Source of the DNA: CAZGSN01 sp964371655
Lineage (GTDB): Bacteria > Desulfobacterota > Binatia > HRBIN30
Direction of reading: 5' to 3'
Length of the DNA: 7,933 nt
Assembly (NCBI GenBank): GCA_964371655.1
Contig: CAYJOD010000150.1
Coordinates: 1-7,933, forward strand
The notes beneath the pieces were generated by a model. It saw nothing but the letters and a program-made list of their open reading frames with translations. It was not told the DNA's origin and did no database searches. Every line of letters starts with the position of its first letter. The stretch's first letter is position 1. Positions 1 to 5,898 of the stretch are shown one piece after another. The position numbers and the translations under genes are program-made.

Positions 1-16
1 ATAAACTCTCCCCGTT

Positions 17-55
17 CGGGGCGTGGCGCAGCCCGGTAGCGCACCTGACTGGGGG
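17..55 (+). repeat. 5' half of tRNA-Pro(GGG); putative left attachment site (attL)
   Basis: This segment matches tRNA-Pro nucleotides from the acceptor 5' strand (CGGGGCG) through the D arm to the end of the anticodon loop, and matches 5860-5898 with one difference (G at 25, A at 5868). The match stops at 55: the 3' anticodon strand, T arm and acceptor 3' strand are absent. A half tRNA on one side and a complete tRNA on the other, with an integrase beside the complete copy, is the usual signature of site-specific integration into a tRNA gene. That it is attL is inference; only 16 bp of the left flank are visible. Confidence 0.8.
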
Positions 56-286
56 CTAACTCTGCGCTACCGCTGTGCTGTTGTATCTGCGATCTGAAGC
101 TAAAATGGCGAAGTTATCTACTGTTCGCGCGATTTTCCCACAGCATCTAATCTTAAGTCCCAGGGCCTGAGCGCTGTGTTCGCAGATTCACCGAAAACGC
201 GTCCGTTTATCCGTTGTGAGTGCGTCACAGCGCCTTCCTGATATCAACTTCACACTCTGGCTTGTTCTCCAGCTTGCCCGAGTGCC
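56..286. other. Non-coding left end of the element
   Basis: I see no convincing gene here. Base composition is visibly more AT-rich than the rest of the window. The 7-mer CGCTGTG occurs at 71-77 and 172-178 and inverted at 226-232; such short repeats next to an att core could be integrase arm-type sites, but this is weak. No clear terminator for the antiporter gene ending at 287 was found. Confidence 0.4.
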
Positions 287-1966
287 TCAGCGTGACAATC
301 GCGATCGAGCGTGTTGCACTATCGCGGCAGCCTGATTCGACGGGACGCCGAATCGATGCAGCCCGTATCGCGCGAGTTCGTACGCACCTTCGTCTTCCAC
401 CACCACCGACACGCGCACACCTGATCTCCTGAACTTCTCAACATCGGTAACGACTGCGGCCAGACCGACCACCTCCAGGTGCTGGTTAATGGCGCTCGCT
501 CGCTCAGCGACCAGCCTCGCGGCGAACGCATCGCGCATGGTCAGGAGCAGAACCCGCGCTTCAAGGAGGTGCATGCGTTCGAGCACGGCGTGGCTCGTGG
601 GGTTACCCTCGATGACGTGGAGGCCCCGGTTCTGCGCCTCCCGTGCAAGCACCCGGTCCTCTTCGACTACCCACACCTCGAACCGGGGCGAGAGAATCGA
701 CGCGACTACCTGGCCCGCGCGCGCATACCCGCACACGATCGCTCGCCTGCCCAATCGGGACGTAGGCGGAGCATCGACCGCCGCAACGGGCGATGTGCCA
801 CGGTCGCGTTCCACCCACCAATACGTGCCGGCGACCATCCCGGGGCTTACGACAACCGATATCACGGTTGCCGCCAGAATCGCCCCGAAGAAACCATCTG
901 AGATGGCGCCTTCCTCAAGACCTGATCGAGCGAGCAGGAACGAGAACTCGGCGGCAGGGAGCAGTACCGCCGCCGTCAGCACTGACACCGCCATGCGAGC
1001 CCCAGAGAGCGCGAACAGGGCCATCGAGATGACCGGTTTCGCAACAGTGATCCCGAACGCGGTTGCGAGGACCACGACCCATTCGGCTTGGACGACGGAT
1101 GGATCGATGAGCATGCCGGTCGAGACGAAGAACAGTGCGGCAAACACGTCGCGAGTCGGGAGTAGCTCGCTCAACACCCTGTGTGAGAGGTCCGACTCAG
1201 AAACGATGATGCCGGCCAGCAACGCCCCGAACGCCAGCGAGAGGCCGGCGTACTCTGAAACCAATGCTGTGGTGACGGCCAGAAGAGCGATGCCGAGAAA
1301 GAACAGTTCCCGCGATCCTTCCTCGGCAACCCGGTTTAATACCCATGGGATGACGCGCAGCCCGACAACCATCACGGCTATGACAAACGCTGCGGCCTTC
1401 GCCGCCGCGAAGCTTACGTCCAGCGCAGCGGCCGATCCGTCGCCAGCGCCTGCCAACGTTCCCAGGACGACAATGAGGACGATCGCCCACAGGTCCTGTA
1501 CGATCGACCAGGCCACCGCGGCGCCGCCGTGCTCTGCGGACAGATCACCACGGTCGTCCAGAATCTTTATCATCACGGCACTGCTGCCGATCGCGGCGGC
1601 AGCGCCTGCGTACAGAGCCTCGTTGCGGGACCAACCGAGCAACATCCCGATGGCCCAAACGCAGCCCATGACGAGCATGATCTGGCCTGTTGCCGCTATC
1701 GCGACGCGACGCCCGACGCCGATCAAATCGCTGAGCGACAACTGCACGCCGATGGCGAACAGGAGCAGGACGATGCCGACGTCCGCCAGCAGCCGAAGCG
1801 CGTCGACGTCCGCTACGAATCCCGGCGTGAAGGGCGAGACGACCATTCCGGCGACGAGATAGCCGACTATCGATGAAAGGTGCAGTCTGGTCGCAATCCA
1901 CCCGCCGACGAGGGCGATTCCCAGCGCTCCACTGACATTAAGGAGAATCGCGGACTGCTCTTCCAT
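287..1966 (-). CDS. CPA2/KefB-type monovalent cation:proton antiporter with RCK domain
   Basis: A 559-aa inner-membrane antiporter expected to exchange K+ or Na+ for H+. Residues about 8-385 are almost continuous hydrophobic segments (about 12-13 helices) with family hallmarks: the acidic SIVQDLW motif near 154-160 and FFVSTGMLID near 279-288. Residues about 407-520 form a TrkA-N/RCK nucleotide-binding domain starting RRAIVCGYARAG, a slightly degenerate glycine loop, followed by an acidic VVEED strand end. The length is that of a complete protein. The frame stays open to 2380, but upstream of 1966 it reads as arginine/proline-rich noise over another gene, so I chose ATG 1966; a near-ideal -10 lies just before it. 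It lies inside the putative element, last in the minus-strand gene array, and is probably cargo. Ion specificity cannot be read from sequence. Confidence 0.9.
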   Translation of the reverse strand: MEEQSAILLNVSGALGIALVGGWIATRLHLSSIVGYLVAGMVVSPFTPGFVADVDALRLLADVGIVLLLFAIGVQLSLSDLIGVGRRVAIAATGQIMLVMGCVWAIGMLLGWSRNEALYAGAAAAIGSSAVMIKILDDRGDLSAEHGGAAVAWSIVQDLWAIVLIVVLGTLAGAGDGSAAALDVSFAAAKAAAFVIAVMVVGLRVIPWVLNRVAEEGSRELFFLGIALLAVTTALVSEYAGLSLAFGALLAGIIVSESDLSHRVLSELLPTRDVFAALFFVSTGMLIDPSVVQAEWVVVLATAFGITVAKPVISMALFALSGARMAVSVLTAAVLLPAAEFSFLLARSGLEEGAISDGFFGAILAATVISVVVSPGMVAGTYWWVERDRGTSPVAAVDAPPTSRLGRRAIVCGYARAGQVVASILSPRFEVWVVEEDRVLAREAQNRGLHVIEGNPTSHAVLERMHLLEARVLLLTMRDAFAARLVAERASAINQHLEVVGLAAVVTDVEKFRRSGVRVSVVVEDEGAYELARYGLHRFGVPSNQAAAIVQHARSRLSR

Positions 1967-1972
1967 GCGACG

Positions 1973-1978
1973 ATTGTA
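1973..1978 (-). promoter_or_regulatory. Putative -10 element for a leaderless antiporter transcript
   Basis: On the minus strand TACAAT (5 of 6 matches to TATAAT) ends six bases before ATG 1966. Initiation at the usual distance would fall on or next to the start codon, giving a leaderless mRNA. Consistent with this, I find no Shine-Dalgarno sequence before the ATG. No good -35 box is visible at the standard spacing. The rest of the 77-bp gap 1967-2043 shows nothing else. Confidence 0.45.
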
Positions 1979-2043
1979 TCGGCTCACTGGGGACGGGGCA
2001 GGCCGCAAGGCAACAAGCCGGCAGAGCGTCGATTGGATGAGGT

Positions 2044-2352
2044 TTACGCTCGGGTCACCGCGTACGACTGCGGCGTGACCTCGATCATGCCGGTGTCGGG
2101 GCGCTCGCGGGTGTACTGCGACCGGGCCGACAGCCGAGACCGATTGCGGAGCCAGAACCACAGTGCGCGCGGGCGCAGGACGTACTTCGGGATGGACGCG
2201 CGGGTGACGCGCTTCATCGTCGCCGCGTCCCGCAGGTAGCGCGCCGTGCCGCGCACCCTCACCACCTCGCCATCGCGGCACTGGATCAGCGCGAGGACGT
2301 GCGGGTGCGCCGCGATGTTGCGCACGGTCGGCGATGTCGCCGCGTTGTTCAT
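2044..2352 (-). pseudogene. 5'-truncated PNPOx-like flavin-binding (split-barrel) protein
   Basis: The 102-aa frame resembles the middle and C-terminal part of pyridoxamine-phosphate-oxidase-like split-barrel proteins: SPTVRNIAAHPHVLAL followed by a strand with VRVRGTARYLRD, then a basic, aromatic segment and the end GMIEVTP. The N-terminal third of the fold is missing. Family-like residues (GGIY) continue in frame upstream of ATG 2352 for a few codons, then a stop occurs near 2376. This shows that the gene was cut rather than starting here, and that the 4-bp overlap with the preceding gene is probably accidental. The family assignment is from recall of its pattern and is moderate. If expressed, the fragment is unlikely to bind flavin. 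Alternatively it is a small intact protein of unknown role. Confidence 0.5.
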
Positions 2353-2621
2353 GTAGATGCCTCCTGCGACGGGGGGTCAACCACTTTCCAGATGTACCCC
2401 GAATCGGCGTCGCAGGCGTCCGTTAGCAAATGCGCGCACTTCAGCTCCCCATCCGAAGCAAGCAACACGTCACCGAACTTGTAGCGCCTCCCGCATTGCT
2501 CGCAGCGGACGAGCGTATCCGGCCGCCAGTCCCACTGATCCTCCCAAGCCCAGTCCTCAGGTAGCTCACCGCGCGCCCACAATTCGCCGAACGTCGGGAA
2601 CGAGATGCGACAAATCTTCAC
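2349..2621 (-). CDS. Small probable zinc-ribbon protein of unknown function
   Basis: A 90-aa protein that I do not recognise by family. Residues 20-34 are rich in Trp and acidic residues. C40-X2-C43 (RCEQCGRRYKFGD) with C62 and H64 (KCAH) looks like a zinc-ribbon; C70 is a further candidate ligand. The GTG start at 2621 overlaps the rep stop (GTGA) and has GGGAG about 8 bases upstream, so translation is probably coupled to rep. Small zinc-ribbon proteins next to replication genes are common in plasmids and integrative elements, which suggests an accessory or regulatory DNA-binding role, but that is inference. Its last codons abut the truncated PNPOx-like gene, so its own 3' end may have been altered by the same junction. 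Confidence 0.7.
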   Translation of the reverse strand: MKICRISFPTFGELWARGELPEDWAWEDQWDWRPDTLVRCEQCGRRYKFGDVLLASDGELKCAHLLTDACDADSGYIWKVVDPPSQEAST

Positions 2622-3817
2622 TCGCGGCGCTCCCTCCTGGCGAAATCGTTGTCATTGGCGATGATCCTGTGCTTCTCCGTCCAGCGTCGGCGCGCGTCAC
2701 GAAGTCCCTGGTGCAGCCAATCGATGGCACCTCCCTGACTTGCGACCAGCGCCGCCAGCACGGGCGCCTGGTTGCGCTTGAAGTGACGCATCGACTTCTC
2801 GGCGCTGTAGACAGGCGTCGGCATGTACGGACGTGCTTTGGTCACGTCGCCGATAATCTCGTCGTACCACCAGAGCCGCGGGCACCGAGCGATCTTTGGA
2901 TCGGCCTCGCGGTCGCGGAAGTCTGCGAACCGCAGCAGCTGAGAATTGAACAGCGGGGCCCACGCCCGAACCGCTAGGTCCCGCTGTATCGCCTGGGCGG
3001 CTTGCTTCCGCAACACCAGTTCCCACCGGATAGACATCACTGCGCCCCTGGACTGTTTCGCTTTGTCGTAGACCCTGAGGACTACGCGCGAAGTTGCTGC
3101 CCCCACATACACCGTCGTTCCGTCATCGCCGAGTAGCGTTTCCTGAAGCCTCGCCTTCTTGCTGTGCGTGACCATCTGACCGGCCAGAATCGCCTCGCGC
3201 ACATCAACCGGTGTCACACGCTGTTCGAAGTCGTCGGTCGCCAGGTCGAGTCGCGTCGTCGCACCGCCGTTGGCGTCAGCCCACAGCAGCAGTCCTCGCA
3301 TCTGCGATTCGTCCACCGCAGCGCACCACTTGCCGGGCAGGATGACGTGCGTTTCAGGACGAGTTGAGTCAAACAGGATGCGCGCAGCGCCAGGCCCCAA
3401 TCGTTGCTCGTGATATCCGTAGAACGAGCCGCCGCCCTCAATGAACCCGCCGGGTACGTACCTACCCACGACCCGCTCGACTTCCTCCGGTTCAACTTGG
3501 CTAATGCTGAACTCGCACCAATCCACCCTTCTTCCAAACCTACTTGGCTTTTCTGCCCCCCTATCAGTAGAAGGGGGGCAGTCAACTCGCGCATCCTTGC
3601 TGCAGTCCGGCGCAGCGGTGCCGCTATCGCCAGCGATGTTGGCCGTTAGGGGTGAGGGACTGGCGGCTTCCTGTAAGGGTTGTTCCGCCAAGTCTGGCTG
3701 AACAACCGTCTGTCCAGTGTTCTCCTCAGCACCCGCCGTCAAGGGGTATCCGTGACCTTCTTCGGCGCAAGGAGCGTGGTCGCCGACACCGGAGGGAGTG
3801 CGCGCCGAAAACGTCAC
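2618..3817 (-). CDS. Rep_trans-family replication initiator / MOBT-type relaxase
   Basis: A 399-aa HUH-unrelated initiator of the Rep_trans family (relatives: pT181 RepC, the Tn916 and ICEBs1 relaxases). Such proteins nick one strand at an origin through a tyrosine and start rolling-circle replication or conjugative transfer. Evidence: RRVDWCEFSI (about 96-105) opens the domain, RLDLATDDF (189-197) is the acidic metal-binding strand, and TVYVGAATSRVVLRVYDK (235-252) with IRWELVLR (263-270) is the family's central signature; Y250 is a candidate active tyrosine. Residues 1-95 are low-complexity and not family-like, and their DNA is full of inverted repeats, so it may serve as origin DNA as well as coding sequence. 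GTG 3817 overlaps the previous stop (GTGA) with GGGGAGGG just upstream. The element carries no type IV secretion genes, so transfer would need a helper. Confidence 0.85.
   Translation of the reverse strand: MTFSARTPSGVGDHAPCAEEGHGYPLTAGAEENTGQTVVQPDLAEQPLQEAASPSPLTANIAGDSGTAAPDCSKDARVDCPPSTDRGAEKPSRFGRRVDWCEFSISQVEPEEVERVVGRYVPGGFIEGGGSFYGYHEQRLGPGAARILFDSTRPETHVILPGKWCAAVDESQMRGLLLWADANGGATTRLDLATDDFEQRVTPVDVREAILAGQMVTHSKKARLQETLLGDDGTTVYVGAATSRVVLRVYDKAKQSRGAVMSIRWELVLRKQAAQAIQRDLAVRAWAPLFNSQLLRFADFRDREADPKIARCPRLWWYDEIIGDVTKARPYMPTPVYSAEKSMRHFKRNQAPVLAALVASQGGAIDWLHQGLRDARRRWTEKHRIIANDNDFARRERRE
3553..3581. repeat. 9-bp perfect inverted repeat inside rep; origin candidate
   Basis: CTGCCCCCC (3553-3561) and GGGGGGCAG (3573-3581) form a perfect 9-bp stem with an 11-base loop. 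It lies over rep codons about 79-89, just before the conserved Rep domain. On the minus strand the loop reads TTCTACTGATA. In pT181-type plasmids the double-strand origin is a hairpin inside the rep coding sequence, so position and form fit, but the nick site is not established. Confidence 0.6.
3614..3637. repeat. Two abutting 12-bp palindromes inside rep
   Basis: AGCGG-TG-CCGCT (3614-3625) is immediately followed by ATCGC-CA-GCGAT (3626-3637). Each is a 5-bp inverted repeat around two bases. They lie between the two stronger hairpins of the rep 5' region and may be part of the same origin or initiator-binding array. Confidence 0.5.
3678..3707. repeat. Strong stem-loop inside rep (8 + 4 bp stem)
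   Basis: GGTTGTTC (3678-3685) pairs with GAACAACC (3700-3707). After one C/T mismatch, GCCA and TGGC continue the stem around a tetraloop AGTC. This gives 12 pairs in 30 bases over rep codons about 37-46. It is a candidate cruciform in the proposed origin. Confidence 0.6.
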
Positions 3818-3836
3818 AAACCCTCCCCTTGACGGC
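3735..3836. promoter_or_regulatory. Nested inverted repeat enclosing the rep start site
   Basis: Three blocks pair in register: GCCGTCAAGGGG (3735-3746) with CCCCTTGACGGC (3825-3836), GTGAC (3752-3756) with GTCAC (3813-3817), and TTCGGCGC (3761-3768) with GCGCCGAA (3802-3809). That is 25 pairs with small internal loops around a 33-base apex. The GTG start of rep (3815-3817) lies wholly in the middle block, and its Shine-Dalgarno region (3821-3828) overlaps the outer block. In mRNA this would hide the rep start; in DNA it would be a large cruciform. Which role applies is inference. Confidence 0.65.
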
Positions 3837-4104
3837 TGGACGGTGTGCCCCTACCGGAACGCTTGGCGCGCGTGCGGCGCTGCTTTGCGGACGCCAGGGC
3901 CATCCGGCTGAAGTGAGCCTTGCGGAGCGATGCAGCACGGCGTGCCCGTTCCTCCAGCGGAAGTTTCCCATCCGGGTCAACAGCGTCGAAGAATCGCTGA
4001 TCCGCCGCCGACCGAGCGGCCGCAGGTGCGGGCTGTCGGTCGGCGGCGACCGCCCATCGATGATTAGCGGGTATGCGTGGCCGGAGGGTGAAGTCGCTCT
4101 GCAT
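3814..4104 (-). CDS. Small basic helical protein of unknown function, upstream of rep
   Basis: A 96-aa protein. Residues about 39-80 form a predicted amphipathic, basic helix region (DPDGKLPLEERARRAASLRKAHFSRMALASAKQRR split across 43-77), followed by a basic, glycine-rich tail. From memory this DPDG-LP-EERARRA pattern recurs in small uncharacterised proteins of actinobacterial-type plasmids and integrative elements; I cannot verify that here. The N-terminal 35 residues are alanine/proline-rich and partly encoded by a perfect inverted repeat (4003-4048). Its stop overlaps the rep start (GTGA), so it probably couples translation into rep and may help replication or copy control. No strong Shine-Dalgarno precedes ATG 4104, so the exact start is uncertain. 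Confidence 0.65.
   Translation of the reverse strand: MQSDFTLRPRIPANHRWAVAADRQPAPAAARSAADQRFFDAVDPDGKLPLEERARRAASLRKAHFSRMALASAKQRRTRAKRSGRGTPSSRQGEGL
4003..4048. repeat. 13-bp perfect inverted repeat upstream of rep
   Basis: CGCCGCCGACCGA (4003-4015) and TCGGTCGGCGGCG (4036-4048) pair perfectly around a 20-base loop that itself contains the palindrome GCGGCCGC (4016-4023). It lies within the 96-aa gene and encodes alanine-rich residues there. High local GC makes chance repeats easier, but this is the longest perfect repeat noticed in the window. Confidence 0.55.
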
Positions 4105-4167
4105 GACAGCACTGTGCCGCTGCGAGTCAGGTAGTCGCGGATGAGACCACGGGTAAGTTGAGGTAAA

Positions 4168-4815
4168 TCAGGAGTCGCAGAATCGGCAGCTCTTGCGCTG
4201 TGCGCCGTTCTTGTTGTGCTCCTCAAGGTGCTTGAACTTGTCCGGTTCGCGTAATCGCAGCCCTGCCCAACCGAGCGCCACCAGCCCATCAACCACCGCG
4301 ACAGCATGTTTCGGCGCTCGCTGAAGATGCTTCAGGAGGTGTCTTGCGACTTCGCCGTTGACCGGCTTTGTCCCAGCGCTGGCGAGAACTCCATTCATTG
4401 AGGCAACGTCGCCAGCGACGGTCGGCGCGGGAGTCGGTTCGGGCTCACCAGCTCCTACCGAGGCGGCGCGCAGCACGACGGATGCTTCGGCGACCGCCTG
4501 AGCCTGTCGAAGCTCCCCGCGACGCCAACCCGACATCGGCACCCAACCATCACCCTCTCGGGCATCCGGCCGGTCGTGTGCCTCGAACTCGTACCAGTCC
4601 CGCGTAGCGATGACGACGAGATCGCGACGGGCAGCCTGACTGAGCGTCACCGTGTCGTAATACGTCCATTCGGCGAGCTTCACGTCTTTGCCCGCGACGT
4701 TGAATGACGTGAACTTGAGGCGCGTCTTTCGAAGTCTGAGTCTGATCGTTCCGTATTTGGTCAGCTCGGAACTCGTGAACATTGAATCGCCGGTCTCATG
4801 CTCGCCCGTGTTCAC
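4168..4815 (-). CDS. Uncharacterised protein encoded directly after the integrase
   Basis: A 215-aa protein that I cannot assign to a family. Residues about 14-80 look beta-rich, with alternating hydrophobic and polar positions and several aromatics (WTYYDTV, RDWYEFE). Residues 118-135 are a Pro/Glu-rich linker and about 150-190 are helical. The basic C-terminus carries H196, H200, C210 and C213 (CRFC at 210-213), a possible zinc site of H-X3-H-X9-C-X2-C form. The GTG start at 4815 overlaps the integrase stop (GTGA), with GGAG about 7 bases upstream; ATG at codon 12 is an alternative start. Directly downstream of int, it could be a recombination directionality factor or an element regulator, but nothing in the sequence proves this. 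A 63-bp gap, without obvious signals, separates it from the next gene. Confidence 0.75.
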   Translation of the reverse strand: MNTGEHETGDSMFTSSELTKYGTIRLRLRKTRLKFTSFNVAGKDVKLAEWTYYDTVTLSQAARRDLVVIATRDWYEFEAHDRPDAREGDGWVPMSGWRRGELRQAQAVAEASVVLRAASVGAGEPEPTPAPTVAGDVASMNGVLASAGTKPVNGEVARHLLKHLQRAPKHAVAVVDGLVALGWAGLRLREPDKFKHLEEHNKNGAQRKSCRFCDS

Positions 4816-5753
4816 AAGCGGTCTCCGGGACTCAACCGACGATGCGCCGCCTGTGCTCGTTCAGCGCCGGTCGATGCGGCGTAACGCTCAAGCATCGAGC
4901 GCGACCGCCAGCCCGCCAGCCTCATCAAGTCACCTTCGAGACCACCATTCGATAGCCAGCTGTGCGCGAAGGTGTGCCGCAGCTGGTGCGGATGAATCTC
5001 ACCGAGCCCGGCTTTGCGGCCCCGATTCTTGATCATCTGCGACACGCCGCTCTCGGCGAACGCGCCCTTACGCCCGAGCCACAGCTCCGGTAGCAACTTC
5101 GCTGGATGTTGGCCGCGTTTTCGGAGATAGCGGTCGAGTGCCTTCACCGTCTTGTGTCCGATCGGTAGCACTCGTCCCCGTCCACCCTTACCCATGACAC
5201 GCAGTAGCCCGTTGTCCAAGTCGATATCGTTGTCGTCGTCCTGGGTGTAGCGCAAACCGACGACCTCGGCACGGCGAGCGCCAGTGTCGATAAAGACGCG
5301 CAAGATAGCCAGGTCACGCCGGTTCTCGAAGGTGTCGGGCTTCTCAGCGGTGGCTAACAGCGCGGCGAGCTGACCATCACTGAACACCGGCACCGGCTGC
5401 GGTTCATTCTTTGGCGGGCGCATCCGGGCCATCGGCGATTCTTTGACCTCGCCTTCCTCAGCTAGCCACTTGAAGAACGCCTGCAGGCTCTTGAAACGGT
5501 TGTTCGCGGTCGCTGGCTTCCACTTCTCGACGAGCTCGATGATGTACGCCTCGACGTGCTCGCGATGAATCTTCGCAACGTCGGTCGGCATCCCATGCTC
5601 GGCCAGGTACCGCGCCAGCTGCCGCGTCGCCTCGGTGTACGTCTCGATAGTGCGCGGGGAGGCGCTACGGGCGCGCAGGTGCCGCGTAAAGGAGACGATA
5701 TTGTCGTGGATGTCGCCGTGTGTTGTAATGGGCTCGGAAGCCGTGTGCCGCAC
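4812..5753 (-). CDS. int: Tyrosine recombinase (integrase) of the element
   Basis: A 313-aa phage-type/XerC-D-like tyrosine recombinase that would catalyse integration and excision at the tRNA-Pro site. Residues about 16-105 form the SAM-like core-binding domain and about 120-295 the catalytic domain. The catalytic set is visible: R160 in DTGARRAEV, K189 in MGKGGRGRV, H256 and R259 in HPHQLRHTFA, W282 in AGWRSRSM (the His/Trp position) and nucleophile Y291 in LERYAA. Length is typical and the gene looks intact. GTG 5753 is supported by AGGAGG about 7-8 bases upstream. It lies about 106 bp from the restored tRNA and reads away from it, the standard position for a tRNA-targeting integrase. It is the first gene of a compact minus-strand array, and its stop overlaps the next start. 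No arm-binding N-terminal domain beyond the SAM-like fold is obvious. Confidence 0.93.
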   Translation of the reverse strand: MRHTASEPITTHGDIHDNIVSFTRHLRARSASPRTIETYTEATRQLARYLAEHGMPTDVAKIHREHVEAYIIELVEKWKPATANNRFKSLQAFFKWLAEEGEVKESPMARMRPPKNEPQPVPVFSDGQLAALLATAEKPDTFENRRDLAILRVFIDTGARRAEVVGLRYTQDDDNDIDLDNGLLRVMGKGGRGRVLPIGHKTVKALDRYLRKRGQHPAKLLPELWLGRKGAFAESGVSQMIKNRGRKAGLGEIHPHQLRHTFAHSWLSNGGLEGDLMRLAGWRSRSMLERYAASTGAERAQAAHRRLSPGDRL

Positions 5754-5791
5754 GTGCTCACCTCCTGTTTCGCCCCCAGCGGAACAACAAA

Positions 5792-5821
5792 GTTATATGG
5801 GATTCGAGCCCTGTGCGGCAA
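5792..5821 (-). promoter_or_regulatory. Putative promoter of int and the element operon
   Basis: On the minus strand TTGCCG (5816-5821) and TATAAC (5792-5797) are separated by 18 bases, a plausible sigma-70-type promoter giving a leader of roughly 30 bases before GTG 5753. It lies within the 106-bp region between int and the tRNA. The same short region must also supply the promoter of the restored tRNA on the plus strand; I see no convincing plus-strand promoter. Confidence 0.45.
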
Positions 5822-5859
5822 GCACTTTCAGGTCAGGTGCTGTTTCCAGCTTCAGAAGT

Positions 5860-5898
5860 CGGGGCGTAGCGCAGCCCGGTAGCGCACCTGACTGGGGG
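5860..5898 (+). repeat. Element-borne 5' half of tRNA-Pro; putative right attachment site (attR)
   Basis: This direct repeat of 17-55 has one mismatch (5868). If 17-55 is attL, this half came in with the element and rebuilt the tRNA. Strand exchange must then lie in the 30 bp identical between 26-55 and 5869-5898, that is from the D arm to the anticodon loop. Confidence 0.75.

Noticed and set aside
489..1862. 457-aa plus-strand reading frame opposite the antiporter gene
   Set aside because: It is Ser/Thr/Arg/Ala-rich with no domain and lies entirely antisense to a clear membrane protein; it is a GC-rich shadow frame.
1967..2380. N-terminal extension of the antiporter frame up to 2380
   Set aside because: The residues are Arg/His/Pro-rich, overlap another gene, and precede a normal antiporter N-terminus at ATG 1966.
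3726..4307. 193-aa frame overlapping the 96-aa gene and the rep start
   Set aside because: It has no coherent domain, conflicts with two overlapped genes that have coupled starts, and shows shadow-like composition.
5798..5812. TTCGAGC, resembling a tRNA T loop, upstream of the tRNA
   Set aside because: The flanking bases do not form a 5-bp T stem and no other tRNA parts are present.
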